DNA from: Eunapius fragilis
Lineage: Eukaryota; Porifera; Demospongiae; Spongillida; Spongillidae
Length of the DNA stretch: 64,000 bases
Assembly: GCA_963681505.1 (NCBI GenBank)
Contig: OY811992.1
Span: 62,001 to 126,000, forward strand
Reading direction: 5' to 3'
Every line of letters starts with the position of its first letter. Position 1 is the first letter of the stretch. Shown here piece by piece: positions 26,300 to 41,587 of this stretch. The notes below the pieces were generated by a model. The model saw only the letters and a list, made by a program, of their open reading frames with translations, was not told the origin of the DNA and did not search any database. A program made the translations under genes and the position numbers.

Positions 26300-29200
26300 G
26301 AACATAGCCAATTTTCTCCCATAGAAATGTATGGGAGGGAACCACTAATCTATTTGCATGGTACAGCCAAACCAATGAGCTGATAATAGAGGAGGCATTA
26401 TTTAGAGAAAGAAAACAGGTTACTCGTTCGTTCCATGTATACATATCGCAACTCCAATAGTTTGTTAAATTAACACCTTGGTTGGAACATAGCCAATATT
26501 CTCCCATAGAAATGTATGGGAGGGAACCACTAATCTATTTGCATGGTACAGCCAAAACAATGAGCTGATAATAGAGGAGGCATTATTTAGAGAAAGAAAA
26601 CAGGTTACTCGTTCGTTCCATGTATACATATCGCAACTCCAATAGTTTGTTAAATTAACACCTTGGTGTGAAGATAGCCAATTTTCTCCCATAGAAATGT
26701 ATGGGAGGGAACCACTAATCTATTTGCATGGTACAGCCAAACCAATGAGCTGATAATAGAGGAGGCATTATTTAGAGAAAGAAAACAGGTTACTTGTTCG
26801 TTCCATGTATACATATCGCAACTCCAAAAGTTTGTTAAATTAACACCTTGGTTGGAACATAGCCAATATTCTCCCATAGAAATGCATGGGAGGGAACCAC
26901 TAATCTATTTGCATGGTACAGCCAAACCAATGAGCTGATAATAGAGGAAGCATTATTTTGAGAAAGAAAACAGGTTTCTCGTTTGTTCCATTTATACATA
27001 TCGCAACTCCAATAGTTTGTTAAATTAACACCTTGGTTGAAACATAGCCAATTTTCACCTATAGAAATGTATGGGAGGGAACCACTAATCTATTTTCATT
27101 GTACAGCCAAACCAATGAGCTGATTATAGAGGAGGCATTATTTAGACAAAGAAAACAGGTTACTCGTTCGTTCCATGAATACATATCGCAACTCCAATAG
27201 TTTGTTAAATTAACACCTTGGTTGGAACATAGCCAATTTTCTCCCATAGAAATGTATGGGAGGGAAACACTAATCTATTTGCATGGTACAGCCAAACCAA
27301 TCAGCTGATAATAGAGGAGGCATTATTTAGAGAAAGAAAACAGGTTACTCGTTCGTTCCATGTATACATATCGCAACTCCAATAGTTTGTTAAATTAACA
27401 CCTTGGTTGGAACATAGCCAATTTTCTCCCATAGAAATGTATGGGAGGGAACCACTAATCTATTTGCATGGTACAGCCAAACCAATGAGCTGATATTAGA
27501 GGAGGCATTATTTAGAGAAAGAAAACAGGTTACTCGTTCGTTCCATGTATACATATCGCAACTCCAATAGTTTGTTAAATTAACACCTTGGTTGGAACAT
27601 AGCCAATATTCTCCCATAGAAATGTATGGGAGGGAACCACTAATCTATTTGCATGGTACAGCCAAAACAATGAGCTGATAATAGAGGAGGCATTATTTAG
27701 AGAAAGAAAACAGGTTACTCGTTCGTTCCATGTATACATATCGCAACTCCAATAGTTTGTTAAATTAACACCTTGGTGTGAAGATAGCCAATTTTCTCCC
27801 ATAGAAATGTATGGGAGGGAACCACTAATCTATTTGCATGGTACAGCCAAACCAATGAGCTGATAATAGAGGAGGCATTATTTAGAGAAAGAAAACAGGT
27901 TACTTGTTCGTTCCATGTATACATATCGCAACTCCAAAAGTTTGTTAAATTAACACCTTGGTTGGAACATAGCCAATATTCTCCCATAGAAATGCATGGG
28001 AGGGAACCACTAATCTATTTGCATGGTACAGCCAAACCAATGAGCTGATAATAGAGGAAGCATTATTTTGAGAAAGAAAACAGGTTACTCGTTTGTTCCA
28101 TTTATACATATCGCAACTCCAATAGTTTGTTAAATTAACACCTTGGTTGAAACATAGCCAATTTTCACCTATAGAAATGTATGGGAGGGAACCACTAATC
28201 TATTTTCATTGTACAGCCAAACCAATGAGCTGATTATAGAGGAGGCATTATTTAGACAAAGAAAACAGGTTACTTGTTCGTTCCATGAATACATATCGCA
28301 ACTCCAATAGTTAGTTAAATTAACACCTTGGTTGGAACATAGCCAATTTTCTCCCATAGAAATGTATGGGAGGGAACCACTAATCTATTTGCATGGTACA
28401 GCCAAACCAATGAGCTGATAATAGAGGAGGCATTATTTAGAGAAAGAAAACAGGTTTTTCGTTCGTTCCATGAATACATATCGCAACTCCAATAGTTTGT
28501 TAAATTAACACCTTGGTGTGAACATAGCCAATTTTCTCCCATAGAAATGTATGGGAGGGAACCACTAATCTATTTGCATAGTACAGCCAAACCAATGAGC
28601 TGATAATAGAGGAGGCATTATTTAGAGAAAGAAAACAGGTTACTCGTTCGTTCCATGTATACGTATCGCAACTCCAATAGTTTGTTAAATTAACACCTTG
28701 GTTGGAACATAGCCAATATTCTCCCATAGAAATGCATGGGAGGGAACCACTAATCTATTTGCATGGTACAGCCAAACCAATGAGCTGATAATAGAGGAAG
28801 CATTATTGTGAGAAAGAAAACAGGTTACTCGTTTGTTCCATTTATACATATCGCAACTCTAATAGTTTGTTAAATTAACACCTTGGTTGAAACATAGCCA
28901 ATTTTCACCCATAGAAATGTATGGGAGGGAACCACTAATCTATTTTCATGGTACAGCCAAACCAATGAGCTGATTATAGAGGAGGCATTATTTAGAGAAA
29001 GAAAACAGGTTTTTCGTTCGTTCCATGTATACATATCGCAACTCCAATAGTTTGTTAAATTAACACCTTGGTTGGAACATAGCCAATTTTCTCCCATAGA
29101 AATGTATGGGAGGGAACCACTAATCTATTTGCATGGTACAGCCAAACCAATGAGCTGATTATAGAGGAGGGATTATTCTGAGAAAGAAAACAGGTTACTC

Positions 29201-32200
29201 GTTCGTTCCATGAATACATATCGCAACTCCAATAGTTTGTTAAATTAACACCTTGGTGTGAAGATAGCCAATTTTCTCCCTTAGAAATGTATGGGAGGGA
29301 ACCACTAATCTATTTGCATGGTACAGATAAACCAATGAGCTGATTATAGAGGAAGGATTATCTAGAGAAAGAAAACAGGTTACTCGTTCGTTCCATGAAT
29401 ACATATCGCAACTCCAATAGTTTGTTAAATTAACACCTTGGTTGGAACATAGCCAATTTTCTCCTATATAAATGTATGGGAGGGAATCACTAATCTATTT
29501 GCATGGTACAGCCAAACCAATGAGCTGATAATAGAGGAGGCATTATTTACAGAAAGATAAAAGGTTACTCGTTCGTTCCATGTACACACATCGCAACTCC
29601 AATAGTTTGTTAAATTAACACCTTGGTTGGAACATAGCCAATTTTCTCCCATAGAAATGTATGGGAGGGAACCACTAATCTGTTTGCATGGTACAGCCAA
29701 ACCAATGAGCCGATTATAGAGGAGGCATTATTTATAGAAAGAAAACAGGTTACTCGTTCGTTCCATGTATACATATCGCAACTCCAATAGTTTGTTAAAT
29801 TAACACCTTGGTTGGAACATAGCCAATATTTTCCCATAGAAATGTATGGGAGGGAACCACTAATCTATTTGCATGGTACAGCCAAAACAATGAGCTGATA
29901 ATAGAGGAGGCATTATTTAGAGAAAGAAAACAGGTTACTCGTTCGTTCCATGTATACATATCGCAACTCCAATAGTTTGTTAAATTAACACCTTGGTGTG
30001 AAGATAGCCAATTTTCTCCCATAGAAATGTATGGGAGGGAACCACTAATCTATTTGCATGGTACAGCTAAACCAATGAGCTGATTATAGAGGAGGCATTA
30101 TTTAGAGAAAGAAAACAGGTTACTCGTTCGTTCCATGAATACATATCGCAACTCCAATAGTTTGTTAAATTAACACCTTGGTTGGAACATAGCCAATTTT
30201 CTCCCATAGAAATGTATGGGAGGGAAACACTAATCTATTTGCATGGTACAGCCAAACCAATCAGCTGATAATAGAGGAGGCATTATTTAGAGAAAGAAAA
30301 CAGGTTACTCGTTCGTTCCATGTATACATATCGCAACTCCAATAGTTTGTTAAATTAACACCTTGGTTGGAACATAGCCAATTTTCTCCCATAGAAATGT
30401 ATGGGAGGGAACCACTAATCTATTTGCATGGTACAGCCAAACCAATGAGCTGATAATAGAGGAGGCATTATTCAGAGAAAGAAAACAGGTTACTCGTTCG
30501 TTCCATGTATACATATCGCAACTCCAATAGTTTGTTAAATTAACACCTTGGTTGGAACATAGCCAATATTCTCCTATAGAAATGTATGGGAGGGAACCAC
30601 TAATCTATTTGCATGGTACAGCCAAAACAATTAGCTGATAATAGAGGAGGCATTATTTAGAGAAAGAAAACAGGTTACTCGTTCGTTCCATGTATACATA
30701 TCGCAACTCCAATAGTTTGTTAAATTAAAACCTTGGTGTGAAGATAGCAAATTTTCTCCCATAGAAATGTATGGGAGGGAACCACTAATCTATTTGCATG
30801 GTACAGCTAAACCAATGAGCTGATAATAGAGAAGGCATTATTTAGAGAAAGAAAACAGGTTACTCGTTCGTTCCATGTATACATATCGCAACTCCAAAAG
30901 TTTGTTAAATTAACACCTTGGTTGGAACATAGCCAATATTCTCCCATAGAAATGCATGGGAGGGAACCACTAATCTATTTGCATGGTACAGCCAAACCAA
31001 TGAGCTGATAATAGAGGAAGCATTATTTTGAGAAAGAAAACAGGTTACTCGTTTGTTCCATTTATACATATCGCAACTCCAATAGTTTGTTAAATTAACA
31101 CCTTGGTTGAAACATAGCCCATTTTCACCCATAGAAATGTATGGGAGGGAACCACTAATCTATTTTCATTGTACAGCCAAACCAATGAGCTGATTATAGA
31201 GGAGGCATTATTTAGACAAAGAAAACAGGTTACTCGTTCGTTCCATGAATACATATCGCAACTCCAATAGTTAGTTAAATTAACACCTTGGTTGGAACAT
31301 AGCCAATTTTCTCCCATAGAAATGTATGGGAGGGAACCACTAATCTATTTGCATGGTACAGCCAAACCAATGAGCTGATAATAGAGGAGGCATTATTTAG
31401 AGAAAGAAAACAGGTTTTTCGTTCGTTCCATGAATACATATCGCAAATCCAATAGTTTGTTAAATTAACACTTTGGTTGGAACATAGCCAATTTTCTCCC
31501 ATAGAAATGTATGGGAGGGAACCACTAATCTATTTGCATGGTACAGCCAAACCAATGAGCTGATAATAGAGGAGGCATTATTTAGAGAAAGAAAACAGGT
31601 TATTCGTTCGTTCCATGTATACATATCGCAACTCCAATAGTTTGTTAAATTAACACCTTGGTTGGAACATAGCCAATTTTCTCCCATAGAAATGTATGGG
31701 AGGGAACCACTAATCTATTTGCATGGTACAGCCAAACCAATGAGCTGATTATAGAGGAGGGATTATTCTGAGAAAGAAAACAGGTTACTCGTTCGTTCCA
31801 TGAATACATATCGCAACTCCAATAGTTTGTTAAATTAACACCTTGGTGTGAAGATAGCCAATTTTCTCCCATAGAAATGTATGGGAGGGAACCACTAATC
31901 TATTTGCATGGTACAGCCAAACCAATGAGCTGATAATAGAGGAGGCATTATTTAGAGAAAGAAAACAGGTTTTTCGTTCGTTCCATGAATACATATCGCA
32001 AATCCAATAGTTTGTTAAATTAACACTTTGGTTGGAACATAGCCAATTTTCTCCCATAGAAATGTATGGGAGGGAACCACTAATCTATTTGCATGGTACA
32101 GCCAAACCAATGAGCTGATAATAGAGGAGGCATTATTTAGAGAAAGAAAACAGGTTATTCGTTCGTTCCATGTATACATATCGCAACTCCAATAGTTTGT

Positions 32201-32404
32201 TAAATTAACACCTTGGTTGGAACATAGCCAATTTTCTCCCATAGAAATGTATGGGAGGGAACCACTAATCTATTTGCATGGTACAGCCAAACCAATGAGC
32301 TGATTATAGAGGAGGGATTATTCTGAGAAAGAAAACAGGTTACTCGTTCGTTCCATGAATACATATCGCAACTCCAATAGTTTGTTAAATTAACACCTTG
32401 GTGT
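26300..32404 (+). repeat. Satellite B higher-order repeat, 6105 bp, copy 1
   Basis: 33 monomers (33 x 185 = 6105). The order of variant units is repeated in the next 6.1 kb. It includes internal duplications of 1110 bp (6 monomers, about 26465-28520) and 555 bp (3 monomers, about 31275-32384). Both internal events are also in copy 2, so they predate the 6105 bp duplication. Confidence 0.88.
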
Positions 32405-35400
32405 GAAGATAGCCAATTTTCTCCCATAGAAATGTATGGGAGGGAACCACTAATCTATTTGCATGGTACAGCCAAACCAATGAGCTGATAATAGAGGAGG
32501 CATTATTTAGAGAAAGAAAACAGGTTACTCGTTCGTTCCATGTATACATATCGCAACTCCAATAGTTTGTTAAATTAACACCTTGGTTGGAACATAGCCA
32601 ATATTCTCCCATAGAAATGTATGGGAGGGAACCACTAATCTATTTGCATGGTACAGCCAAAACAATGAGCTGATAATAGAGGAGGCATTATTTAGAGAAA
32701 GAAAACAGGTTACTCGTTCGTTCCATGTATACATATCGCAACTCCAATAGTTTGTTAAATTAACACCTTGGTGTGAAGATAGCCAATTTTCTCCCATAGA
32801 AATGTATGGGAGGGAACCACTAATCTATTTGCATGGTACAGCCAAACCAATGAGCTGATAATAGAGGAGGCATTATTTAGAGAAAGAAAACAGGTTACTT
32901 GTTCGTTCCATGTATACATATCGCAACTCCAAAAGTTTGTTAAATTAACACCTTGGTTGGAACATAGCCAATATTCTCCCATAGAAATGCATGGGAGGGA
33001 ACCACTAATCTATTTGCATGGTACAGCCAAACCAATGAGCTGATAATAGAGGAAGCATTATTTTGAGAAAGAAAACAGGTTTCTCGTTTGTTCCATTTAT
33101 ACATATCGCAACTCCAATAGTTTGTTAAATTAACACCTTGGTTGAAACATAGCCAATTTTCACCTATAGAAATGTATGGGAGGGAACCACTAATCTATTT
33201 TCATTGTACAGCCAAACCAATGAGCTGATTATAGAGGAGGCATTATTTAGACAAAGAAAACAGGTTACTCGTTCGTTCCATGAATACATATCGCAACTCC
33301 AATAGTTTGTTAAATTAACACCTTGGTTGGAACATAGCCAATTTTCTCCCATAGAAATGTATGGGAGGGAAACACTAATCTATTTGCATGGTACAGCCAA
33401 ACCAATCAGCTGATAATAGAGGAGGCATTATTTAGAGAAAGAAAACAGGTTACTCGTTCGTTCCATGTATACATATCGCAACTCCAATAGTTTGTTAAAT
33501 TAACACCTTGGTTGGAACATAGCCAATTTTCTCCCATAGAAATGTATGGGAGGGAACCACTAATCTATTTGCATGGTACAGCCAAACCAATGAGCTGATA
33601 TTAGAGGAGGCATTATTTAGAGAAAGAAAACAGGTTACTCGTTCGTTCCATGTATACATATCGCAACTCCAATAGTTTGTTAAATTAACACCTTGGTTGG
33701 AACATAGCCAATATTCTCCCATAGAAATGTATGGGAGGGAACCACTAATCTATTTGCATGGTACAGCCAAAACAATGAGCTGATAATAGAGGAGGCATTA
33801 TTTAGAGAAAGAAAACAGGTTACTCGTTCGTTCCATGTATACATATCGCAACTCCAATAGTTTGTTAAATTAACACCTTGGTGTGAAGATAGCCAATTTT
33901 CTCCCATAGAAATGTATGGGAGGGAACCACTAATCTATTTGCATGGTACAGCCAAACCAATGAGCTGATAATAGAGGAGGCATTATTTAGAGAAAGAAAA
34001 CAGGTTACTTGTTCGTTCCATGTATACATATCGCAACTCCAAAAGTTTGTTAAATTAACACCTTGGTTGGAACATAGCCAATATTCTCCCATAGAAATGC
34101 ATGGGAGGGAACCACTAATCTATTTGCATGGTACAGCCAAACCAATGAGCTGATAATAGAGGAAGCATTATTTTGAGAAAGAAAACAGGTTACTCGTTTG
34201 TTCCATTTATACATATCGCAACTCCAATAGTTTGTTAAATTAACACCTTGGTTGAAACATAGCCAATTTTCACCTATAGAAATGTATGGGAGGGAACCAC
34301 TAATCTATTTTCATTGTACAGCCAAACCAATGAGCTGATTATAGAGGAGGCATTATTTAGACAAAGAAAACAGGTTACTTGTTCGTTCCATGAATACATA
34401 TCGCAACTCCAATAGTTAGTTAAATTAACACCTTGGTTGGAACATAGCCAATTTTCTCCCATAGAAATGTATGGGAGGGAACCACTAATCTATTTGCATG
34501 GTACAGCCAAACCAATGAGCTGATAATAGAGGAGGCATTATTTAGAGAAAGAAAACAGGTTTTTCGTTCGTTCCATGAATACATATCGCAACTCCAATAG
34601 TTTGTTAAATTAACACCTTGGTGTGAACATAGCCAATTTTCTCCCATAGAAATGTATGGGAGGGAACCACTAATCTATTTGCATAGTACAGCCAAACCAA
34701 TGAGCTGATAATAGAGGAGGCATTATTTAGAGAAAGAAAACAGGTTACTCGTTCGTTCCATGTATACGTATCGCAACTCCAATAGTTTGTTAAATTAACA
34801 CCTTGGTTGGAACATAGCCAATATTCTCCCATAGAAATGCATGGGAGGGAACCACTAATCTATTTGCATGGTACAGCCAAACCAATGAGCTGATAATAGA
34901 GGAAGCATTATTGTGAGAAAGAAAACAGGTTACTCGTTTGTTCCATTTATACATATCGCAACTCTAATAGTTTGTTAAATTAACACCTTGGTTGAAACAT
35001 AGCCAATTTTCACCCATAGAAATGTATGGGAGGGAACCACTAATCTATTTTCATGGTACAGCCAAACCAATGAGCTGATTATAGAGGAGGCATTATTTAG
35101 AGAAAGAAAACAGGTTTTTCGTTCGTTCCATGTATACATATCGCAACTCCAATAGTTTGTTAAATTAACACCTTGGTTGGAACATAGCCAATTTTCTCCC
35201 ATAGAAATGTATGGGAGGGAACCACTAATCTATTTGCATGGTACAGCCAAACCAATGAGCTGATTATAGAGGAGGGATTATTCTGAGAAAGAAAACAGGT
35301 TACTCGTTCGTTCCATGAATACATATCGCAACTCCAATAGTTTGTTAAATTAACACCTTGGTGTGAAGATAGCCAATTTTCTCCCTTAGAAATGTATGGG

Positions 35401-38400
35401 AGGGAACCACTAATCTATTTGCATGGTACAGATAAACCAATGAGCTGATTATAGAGGAAGGATTATCTAGAGAAAGAAAACAGGTTACTCGTTCGTTCCA
35501 TGAATACATATCGCAACTCCAATAGTTTGTTAAATTAACACCTTGGTTGGAACATAGCCAATTTTCTCCTATATAAATGTATGGGAGGGAATCACTAATC
35601 TATTTGCATGGTACAGCCAAACCAATGAGCTGATAATAGAGGAGGCATTATTTACAGAAAGATAAAAGGTTACTCGTTCGTTCCATGTACACACATCGCA
35701 ACTCCAATAGTTTGTTAAATTAACACCTTGGTTGGAACATAGCCAATTTTCTCCCATAGAAATGTATGGGAGGGAACCACTAATCTGTTTGCATGGTACA
35801 GCCAAACCAATGAGCCGATTATAGAGGAGGCATTATTTATAGAAAGAAAACAGGTTACTCGTTCGTTCCATGTATACATATCGCAACTCCAATAGTTTGT
35901 TAAATTAACACCTTGGTTGGAACATAGCCAATATTTTCCCATAGAAATGTATGGGAGGGAACCACTAATCTATTTGCATGGTACAGCCAAAACAATGAGC
36001 TGATAATAGAGGAGGCATTATTTAGAGAAAGAAAACAGGTTACTCGTTCGTTCCATGTATACATATCGCAACTCCAATAGTTTGTTAAATTAACACCTTG
36101 GTGTGAAGATAGCCAATTTTCTCCCATAGAAATGTATGGGAGGGAACCACTAATCTATTTGCATGGTACAGCTAAACCAATGAGCTGATTATAGAGGAGG
36201 CATTATTTAGAGAAAGAAAACAGGTTACTCGTTCGTTCCATGAATACATATCGCAACTCCAATAGTTTGTTAAATTAACACCTTGGTTGGAACATAGCCA
36301 ATTTTCTCCCATAGAAATGTATGGGAGGGAAACACTAATCTATTTGCATGGTACAGCCAAACCAATCAGCTGATAATAGAGGAGGCATTATTTAGAGAAA
36401 GAAAACAGGTTACTCGTTCGTTCCATGTATACATATCGCAACTCCAATAGTTTGTTAAATTAACACCTTGGTTGGAACATAGCCAATTTTCTCCCATAGA
36501 AATGTATGGGAGGGAACCACTAATCTATTTGCATGGTACAGCCAAACCAATGAGCTGATAATAGAGGAGGCATTATTCAGAGAAAGAAAACAGGTTACTC
36601 GTTCGTTCCATGTATACATATCGCAACTCCAATAGTTTGTTAAATTAACACCTTGGTTGGAACATAGCCAATATTCTCCTATAGAAATGTATGGGAGGGA
36701 ACCACTAATCTATTTGCATGGTACAGCCAAAACAATTAGCTGATAATAGAGGAGGCATTATTTAGAGAAAGAAAACAGGTTACTCGTTCGTTCCATGTAT
36801 ACATATCGCAACTCCAATAGTTTGTTAAATTAAAACCTTGGTGTGAAGATAGCAAATTTTCTCCCATAGAAATGTATGGGAGGGAACCACTAATCTATTT
36901 GCATGGTACAGCCAAACCAATGAGCTGATAATAGAGAAGGCATTATTTAGAGAAAGAAAACAGGTTACTCGTTCGTTCCATGTATACATATCGCAACTCC
37001 AAAAGTTTGTTAAATTAACACCTTGGTTGGAACATAGCCAATATTCTCCCATAGAAATGCATGGGAGGGAACCACTAATCTATTTGCATGGTACAGCCAA
37101 ACCAATGAGCTGATAATAGAGGAAGCATTATTTTGAGAAAGAAAACAGGTTACTCGTTTGTTCCATTTATACATATCGCAACTCCAATAGTTTGTTAAAT
37201 TAACACCTTGGTTGAAACATAGCCCATTTTCACCCATAGAAATGTATGGGAGGGAACCACTAATCTATTTTCATTGTACAGCCAAACCAATGAGCTGATT
37301 ATAGAGGAGGCATTATTTAGACAAAGAAAACAGGTTACTCGTTCGTTCCATGAATACATATCGCAACTCCAATAGTTAGTTAAATTAACACCTTGGTTGG
37401 AACATAGCCAATTTTCTCCCATAGAAATGTATGGGAGGGAACCACTAATCTATTTGCATGGTACAGCCAAACCAATGAGCTGATAATAGAGGAGGCATTA
37501 TTTAGAGAAAGAAAACAGGTTTTTCGTTCGTTCCATGAATACATATCGCAAATCCAATAGTTTGTTAAATTAACACTTTGGTTGGAACATAGCCAATTTT
37601 CTCCCATAGAAATGTATGGGAGGGAACCACTAATCTATTTGCATGGTACAGCCAAACCAATGAGCTGATAATAGAGGAGGCATTATTTAGAGAAAGAAAA
37701 CAGGTTATTCGTTCGTTCCATGTATACATATCGCAACTCCAATAGTTTGTTAAATTAACACCTTGGTTGGAACATAGCCAATTTTCTCCCATAGAAATGT
37801 ATGGGAGGGAACCACTAATCTATTTGCATGGTACAGCCAAACCAATGAGCTGATTATAGAGGAGGGATTATTCTGAGAAAGAAAACAGGTTACTCGTTCG
37901 TTCCATGAATACATATCGCAACTCCAATAGTTTGTTAAATTAACACCTTGGTGTGAAGATAGCCAATTTTCTCCCATAGAAATGTATGGGAGGGAACCAC
38001 TAATCTATTTGCATGGTACAGCCAAACCAATGAGCTGATAATAGAGGAGGCATTATTTAGAGAAAGAAAACAGGTTTTTCGTTCGTTCCATGAATACATA
38101 TCGCAAATCCAATAGTTTGTTAAATTAACACTTTGGTTGGAACATAGCCAATTTTCTCCCATAGAAATGTATGGGAGGGAACCACTAATCTATTTGCATG
38201 GTACAGCCAAACCAATGAGCTGATAATAGAGGAGGCATTATTTAGAGAAAGAAAACAGGTTATTCGTTCGTTCCATGTATACATATCGCAACTCCAATAG
38301 TTTGTTAAATTAACACCTTGGTTGGAACATAGCCAATTTTCTCCCATAGAAATGTATGGGAGGGAACCACTAATCTATTTGCATGGTACAGCCAAACCAA

Positions 38401-38555
38401 TGAGCTGATTATAGAGGAGGGATTATTCTGAGAAAGAAAACAGGTTACTCGTTCGTTCCATGAATACATATCGCAACTCCAATAGTTTGTTAAATTAACA
38501 CCTTGGTGTGAAGATAGCCAATTTTCTCCCATAGAAATGTATGGGAGGGAACCAC
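32405..38555 (+). repeat. Satellite B higher-order repeat, 6105 bp, copy 2
   Basis: Matches 26300-32404 unit by unit with very few differences, for example AGCTAAACC at 30806 versus AGCCAAACC at 36911. Rare markers carried in both copies include TGATATTAGAGG (27491 and 33596), the broken dyad CTCCCTTAG (29277 and 35382) and ATATAAATG (29464 and 35569). Similarity ends near 38555. Confidence 0.88.
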
Positions 38556-40909
38556 TAATCTATTTTCATGGTACAGATAAACCAATGAGCTGATTATAGA
38601 GGAGGCATTATTTAGAGAAAGAAAACAGGTTACTCGTTCGTTCCGTGAATACATATCGCAACTCCAATAGTTTGTTAAATTAACACCTTGGTTGGAACAT
38701 AGCTAATTTTCTCCCATAGAAATGTATGGGAGGGAACCACTAATCTATTTGCATGGTACAGCCAAACCAATGAGCTGATAATAGAGGAGGCATTATTCAG
38801 AGAAAGAAAACAGGTTACTCGTTCGTTCCATGTATACATATCGCAACTCCAATAGTTTGTTAAATTAACACCTTGGTTGGAACATAGCCAATATTCTCCT
38901 ATAGAAATGTATGGGAGGGAACCACTAATCTATTTGCATGGTACAGCCAAAACAATTAGCTGATAATAGAGGAGGCATTATTTAGAGAAAGAAAACAGGT
39001 TACTCGTTCGTTCCATGTATACATATCGCAACTCCAATAGTTTGTTAAATTAAAACCTTGGTGTGAAGATAGCAAATTTTCTCCCATAGAAATGTATGGG
39101 AGGGAACCACTAATCTATTTGCATGGTACAGCCAAACCAATGAGCTGATAATAGAGAAGGCATTATTTAGAGAAAGTAAACAGGTTACTCGTTCGTTCCA
39201 TGTATACATATCGCAACTCCAAAAGTTTGTTAAATTAACACCTTGGTTGGAACATAGCCAATATTCTCCCATAGAAATGCATGGGAGGGAACCACTAATC
39301 TATTTGCATGGTACAGCCAAACCAATGAGCTGATAATAGAGGAAGCATTATTTTGAGAAAGAAAACAGGTTACTCGTTTGTTCCATTTATACATATCGCA
39401 ACTCCAATAGTTTGTTAAATTAACACCTTGGTTGAAACATAGCCCATTTTCACCCATAGAAATGTATGGGAGGGAACCACTAATCTATTTTCATTGTACA
39501 GCCAAACCAATGAGCTGATTATAGAGGAGGCATTATTTAGACAAAGAAAACAGGTTACTCGTTCGTTCCATGAATACATATCGCAACTCCAATAGTTAGT
39601 TAAATTAACACCTTGGTTGGAACATAGCCAATTTTCTCCCATAGAAATGTATGGGAGGGAACCACTAATCTATTTGCATGGTACAGCCAAACCAATGAGC
39701 TGATAATAGAGGAGGCATTATTTAGAGAAAGAAAACAGGTTTTTCGTTCGTTCCATGAATACATATCGCAAATCCAATAGTTTGTTAAATTAACACTTTG
39801 GTTGGAACATAGCCAATTTTCTCCCATAGAAATGTATGGGAGGGAACCACTAATCTATTTGCATGGTACAGCCAAACCAATGAGCTGATAATAGAGGAGG
39901 CATTATTTAGAGAAAGAAAACAGGTTATTCGTTCGTTCCATGTATACATATCGCAACTCCAATAGTTTGTTAAATTAACACCTTGGTTGGAACATAGCCA
40001 ATTTTCTCCCATAGAAATGTATGGGAGGGAACCACTAATCTATTTGCATGGTACAGCCAAACCAATGAGCTGATTATAGAGGAGGGATTATTCTGAGAAA
40101 GAAAACAGGTTACTCGTTCGTTCCATGAATACATATCGCAACTCCAATAGTTTGTTAAATTAACACCTTGGTGTGAAGATAGCCAATTTTCTCCCATAGA
40201 AATGTATGGGAGGGAACCACTAATCTATTTGCATGGTACAGCCAAACCAATGAGCTGATAATAGAGGAGGCATTATTTAGAGAAAGAAAACAGGTTTTTC
40301 GTTCGTTCCATGAATACATATCGCAAATCCAATAGTTTGTTAAATTAACACTTTGGTTGGAACATAGCCAATTTTCTCCCATAGAAATGTATGGGAGGGA
40401 ACCACTCATCTATTTGCATGGTACAGCCAAACCAATGAGCTGATAATAGAGGAGGCATTATTTAGAGAAAGAAAACAGGTTATTCGTTCGTTCCATGTAT
40501 ACATATCGCAACTCCAATAGTTTGTTAAATTAACACCTTGGTTGGAACATAGCCAATTTTCTCCCATAGAAATGTATGGGAGGGAACCACTAATCTATTT
40601 GCATGGTACAGCCAAACCAATGAGCTGATTATAGAGGAGGGATTATTCTGAGAAAGAAAACAGGTTACTCGTTCGTTCCATGAATACATATCGCAACTCC
40701 AATAGTTTGTTAAATTAACACCTTGGTGTGAAGATAGCCAATTTTCTCCCATAGAAATGTATGGGAGGGAACCACTAATCTATTTGCATGGTACAGATAA
40801 ACCAATGAGCTGATTATAGAGGAGGCATTATTTAGAGAAAGAAAACAGGTTACTCGTTCGTTCCGTGAATACATATCGCAACTCCAATAGTTTGTTAAAT
40901 TAACACCTT
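36470..40909 (+). repeat. Satellite B duplication, period 2220 bp (12 monomers)
   Basis: CATTATTCAGAG at about 36574 recurs at 38794, and TTAAAACCTTGG with AGCAAATTTT at 36830 recurs at 39050. The first copy is the right end of 6105 bp copy 2, so this is a later event. CGTTCCGTGAATAC near 38640 and 40860 keeps the same 2220 bp spacing. Confidence 0.85.
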
Positions 40910-41587
40910 GGTTGGAACATAGCCAATTTTCTCCCATAGAAATGTATGGGAGGGAACCACTAATCTATTTGCATGGTACAGCCAAACCATTGAGCTGATA
41001 ATAGAGGAGGCATTATTTACAGAAAGAAAACAGGTTACTCGTTCGTTCCATGTATACACATCGCAACTCCAATAGTTTGTTAAATTAACACCTTGGTTGG
41101 AACATAGCCAATTTTCTCCCATAGAAATGTATGGGAGGGAACCACTAATCTATTTGCATGGTACAGCCAAACCAATGAGCTGATAATAGAGGAGGCATTA
41201 TATAGAGAAAGAAAACAGGTTACTCGTTCGTTCCATGTATACATATCGCAACTCCAATAGTTTGTTAAATTAACACCTTGGTTGGAACATAGCCAATATT
41301 CTCCCATAGAAATGTATGGGAGGGAACCACTAATCTATTTGCATGGTACAGCCAAACCAATAAGCTGATAATAGAGGAGGCATTATTTTGAGAAAGAAAA
41401 CAGGTTACTCGTTGGTTCCATGTATACATATCGCAACTCCAATAGTTTGTTAAATTAACACCTTGGTTGGAACATAGCCCATTTTCACCCATAGAAATGT
41501 ATGGGAGGGAACCACTAATCTATTTTCATGGTACAGCCAAACCAATGAGCTGATTATAGAGGAGGCATTATTTAGACAAAGAAAACA

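Noticed and set aside
16106-41492. Repeated 75 codon minus-strand frames in satellite B starting in the dyad
   Set aside because: They overlap the next copy, are absent from many monomers, and begin at the ATG that the conserved dyad happens to contain. A real tandem gene family would not be expected at exact 185 bp spacing.
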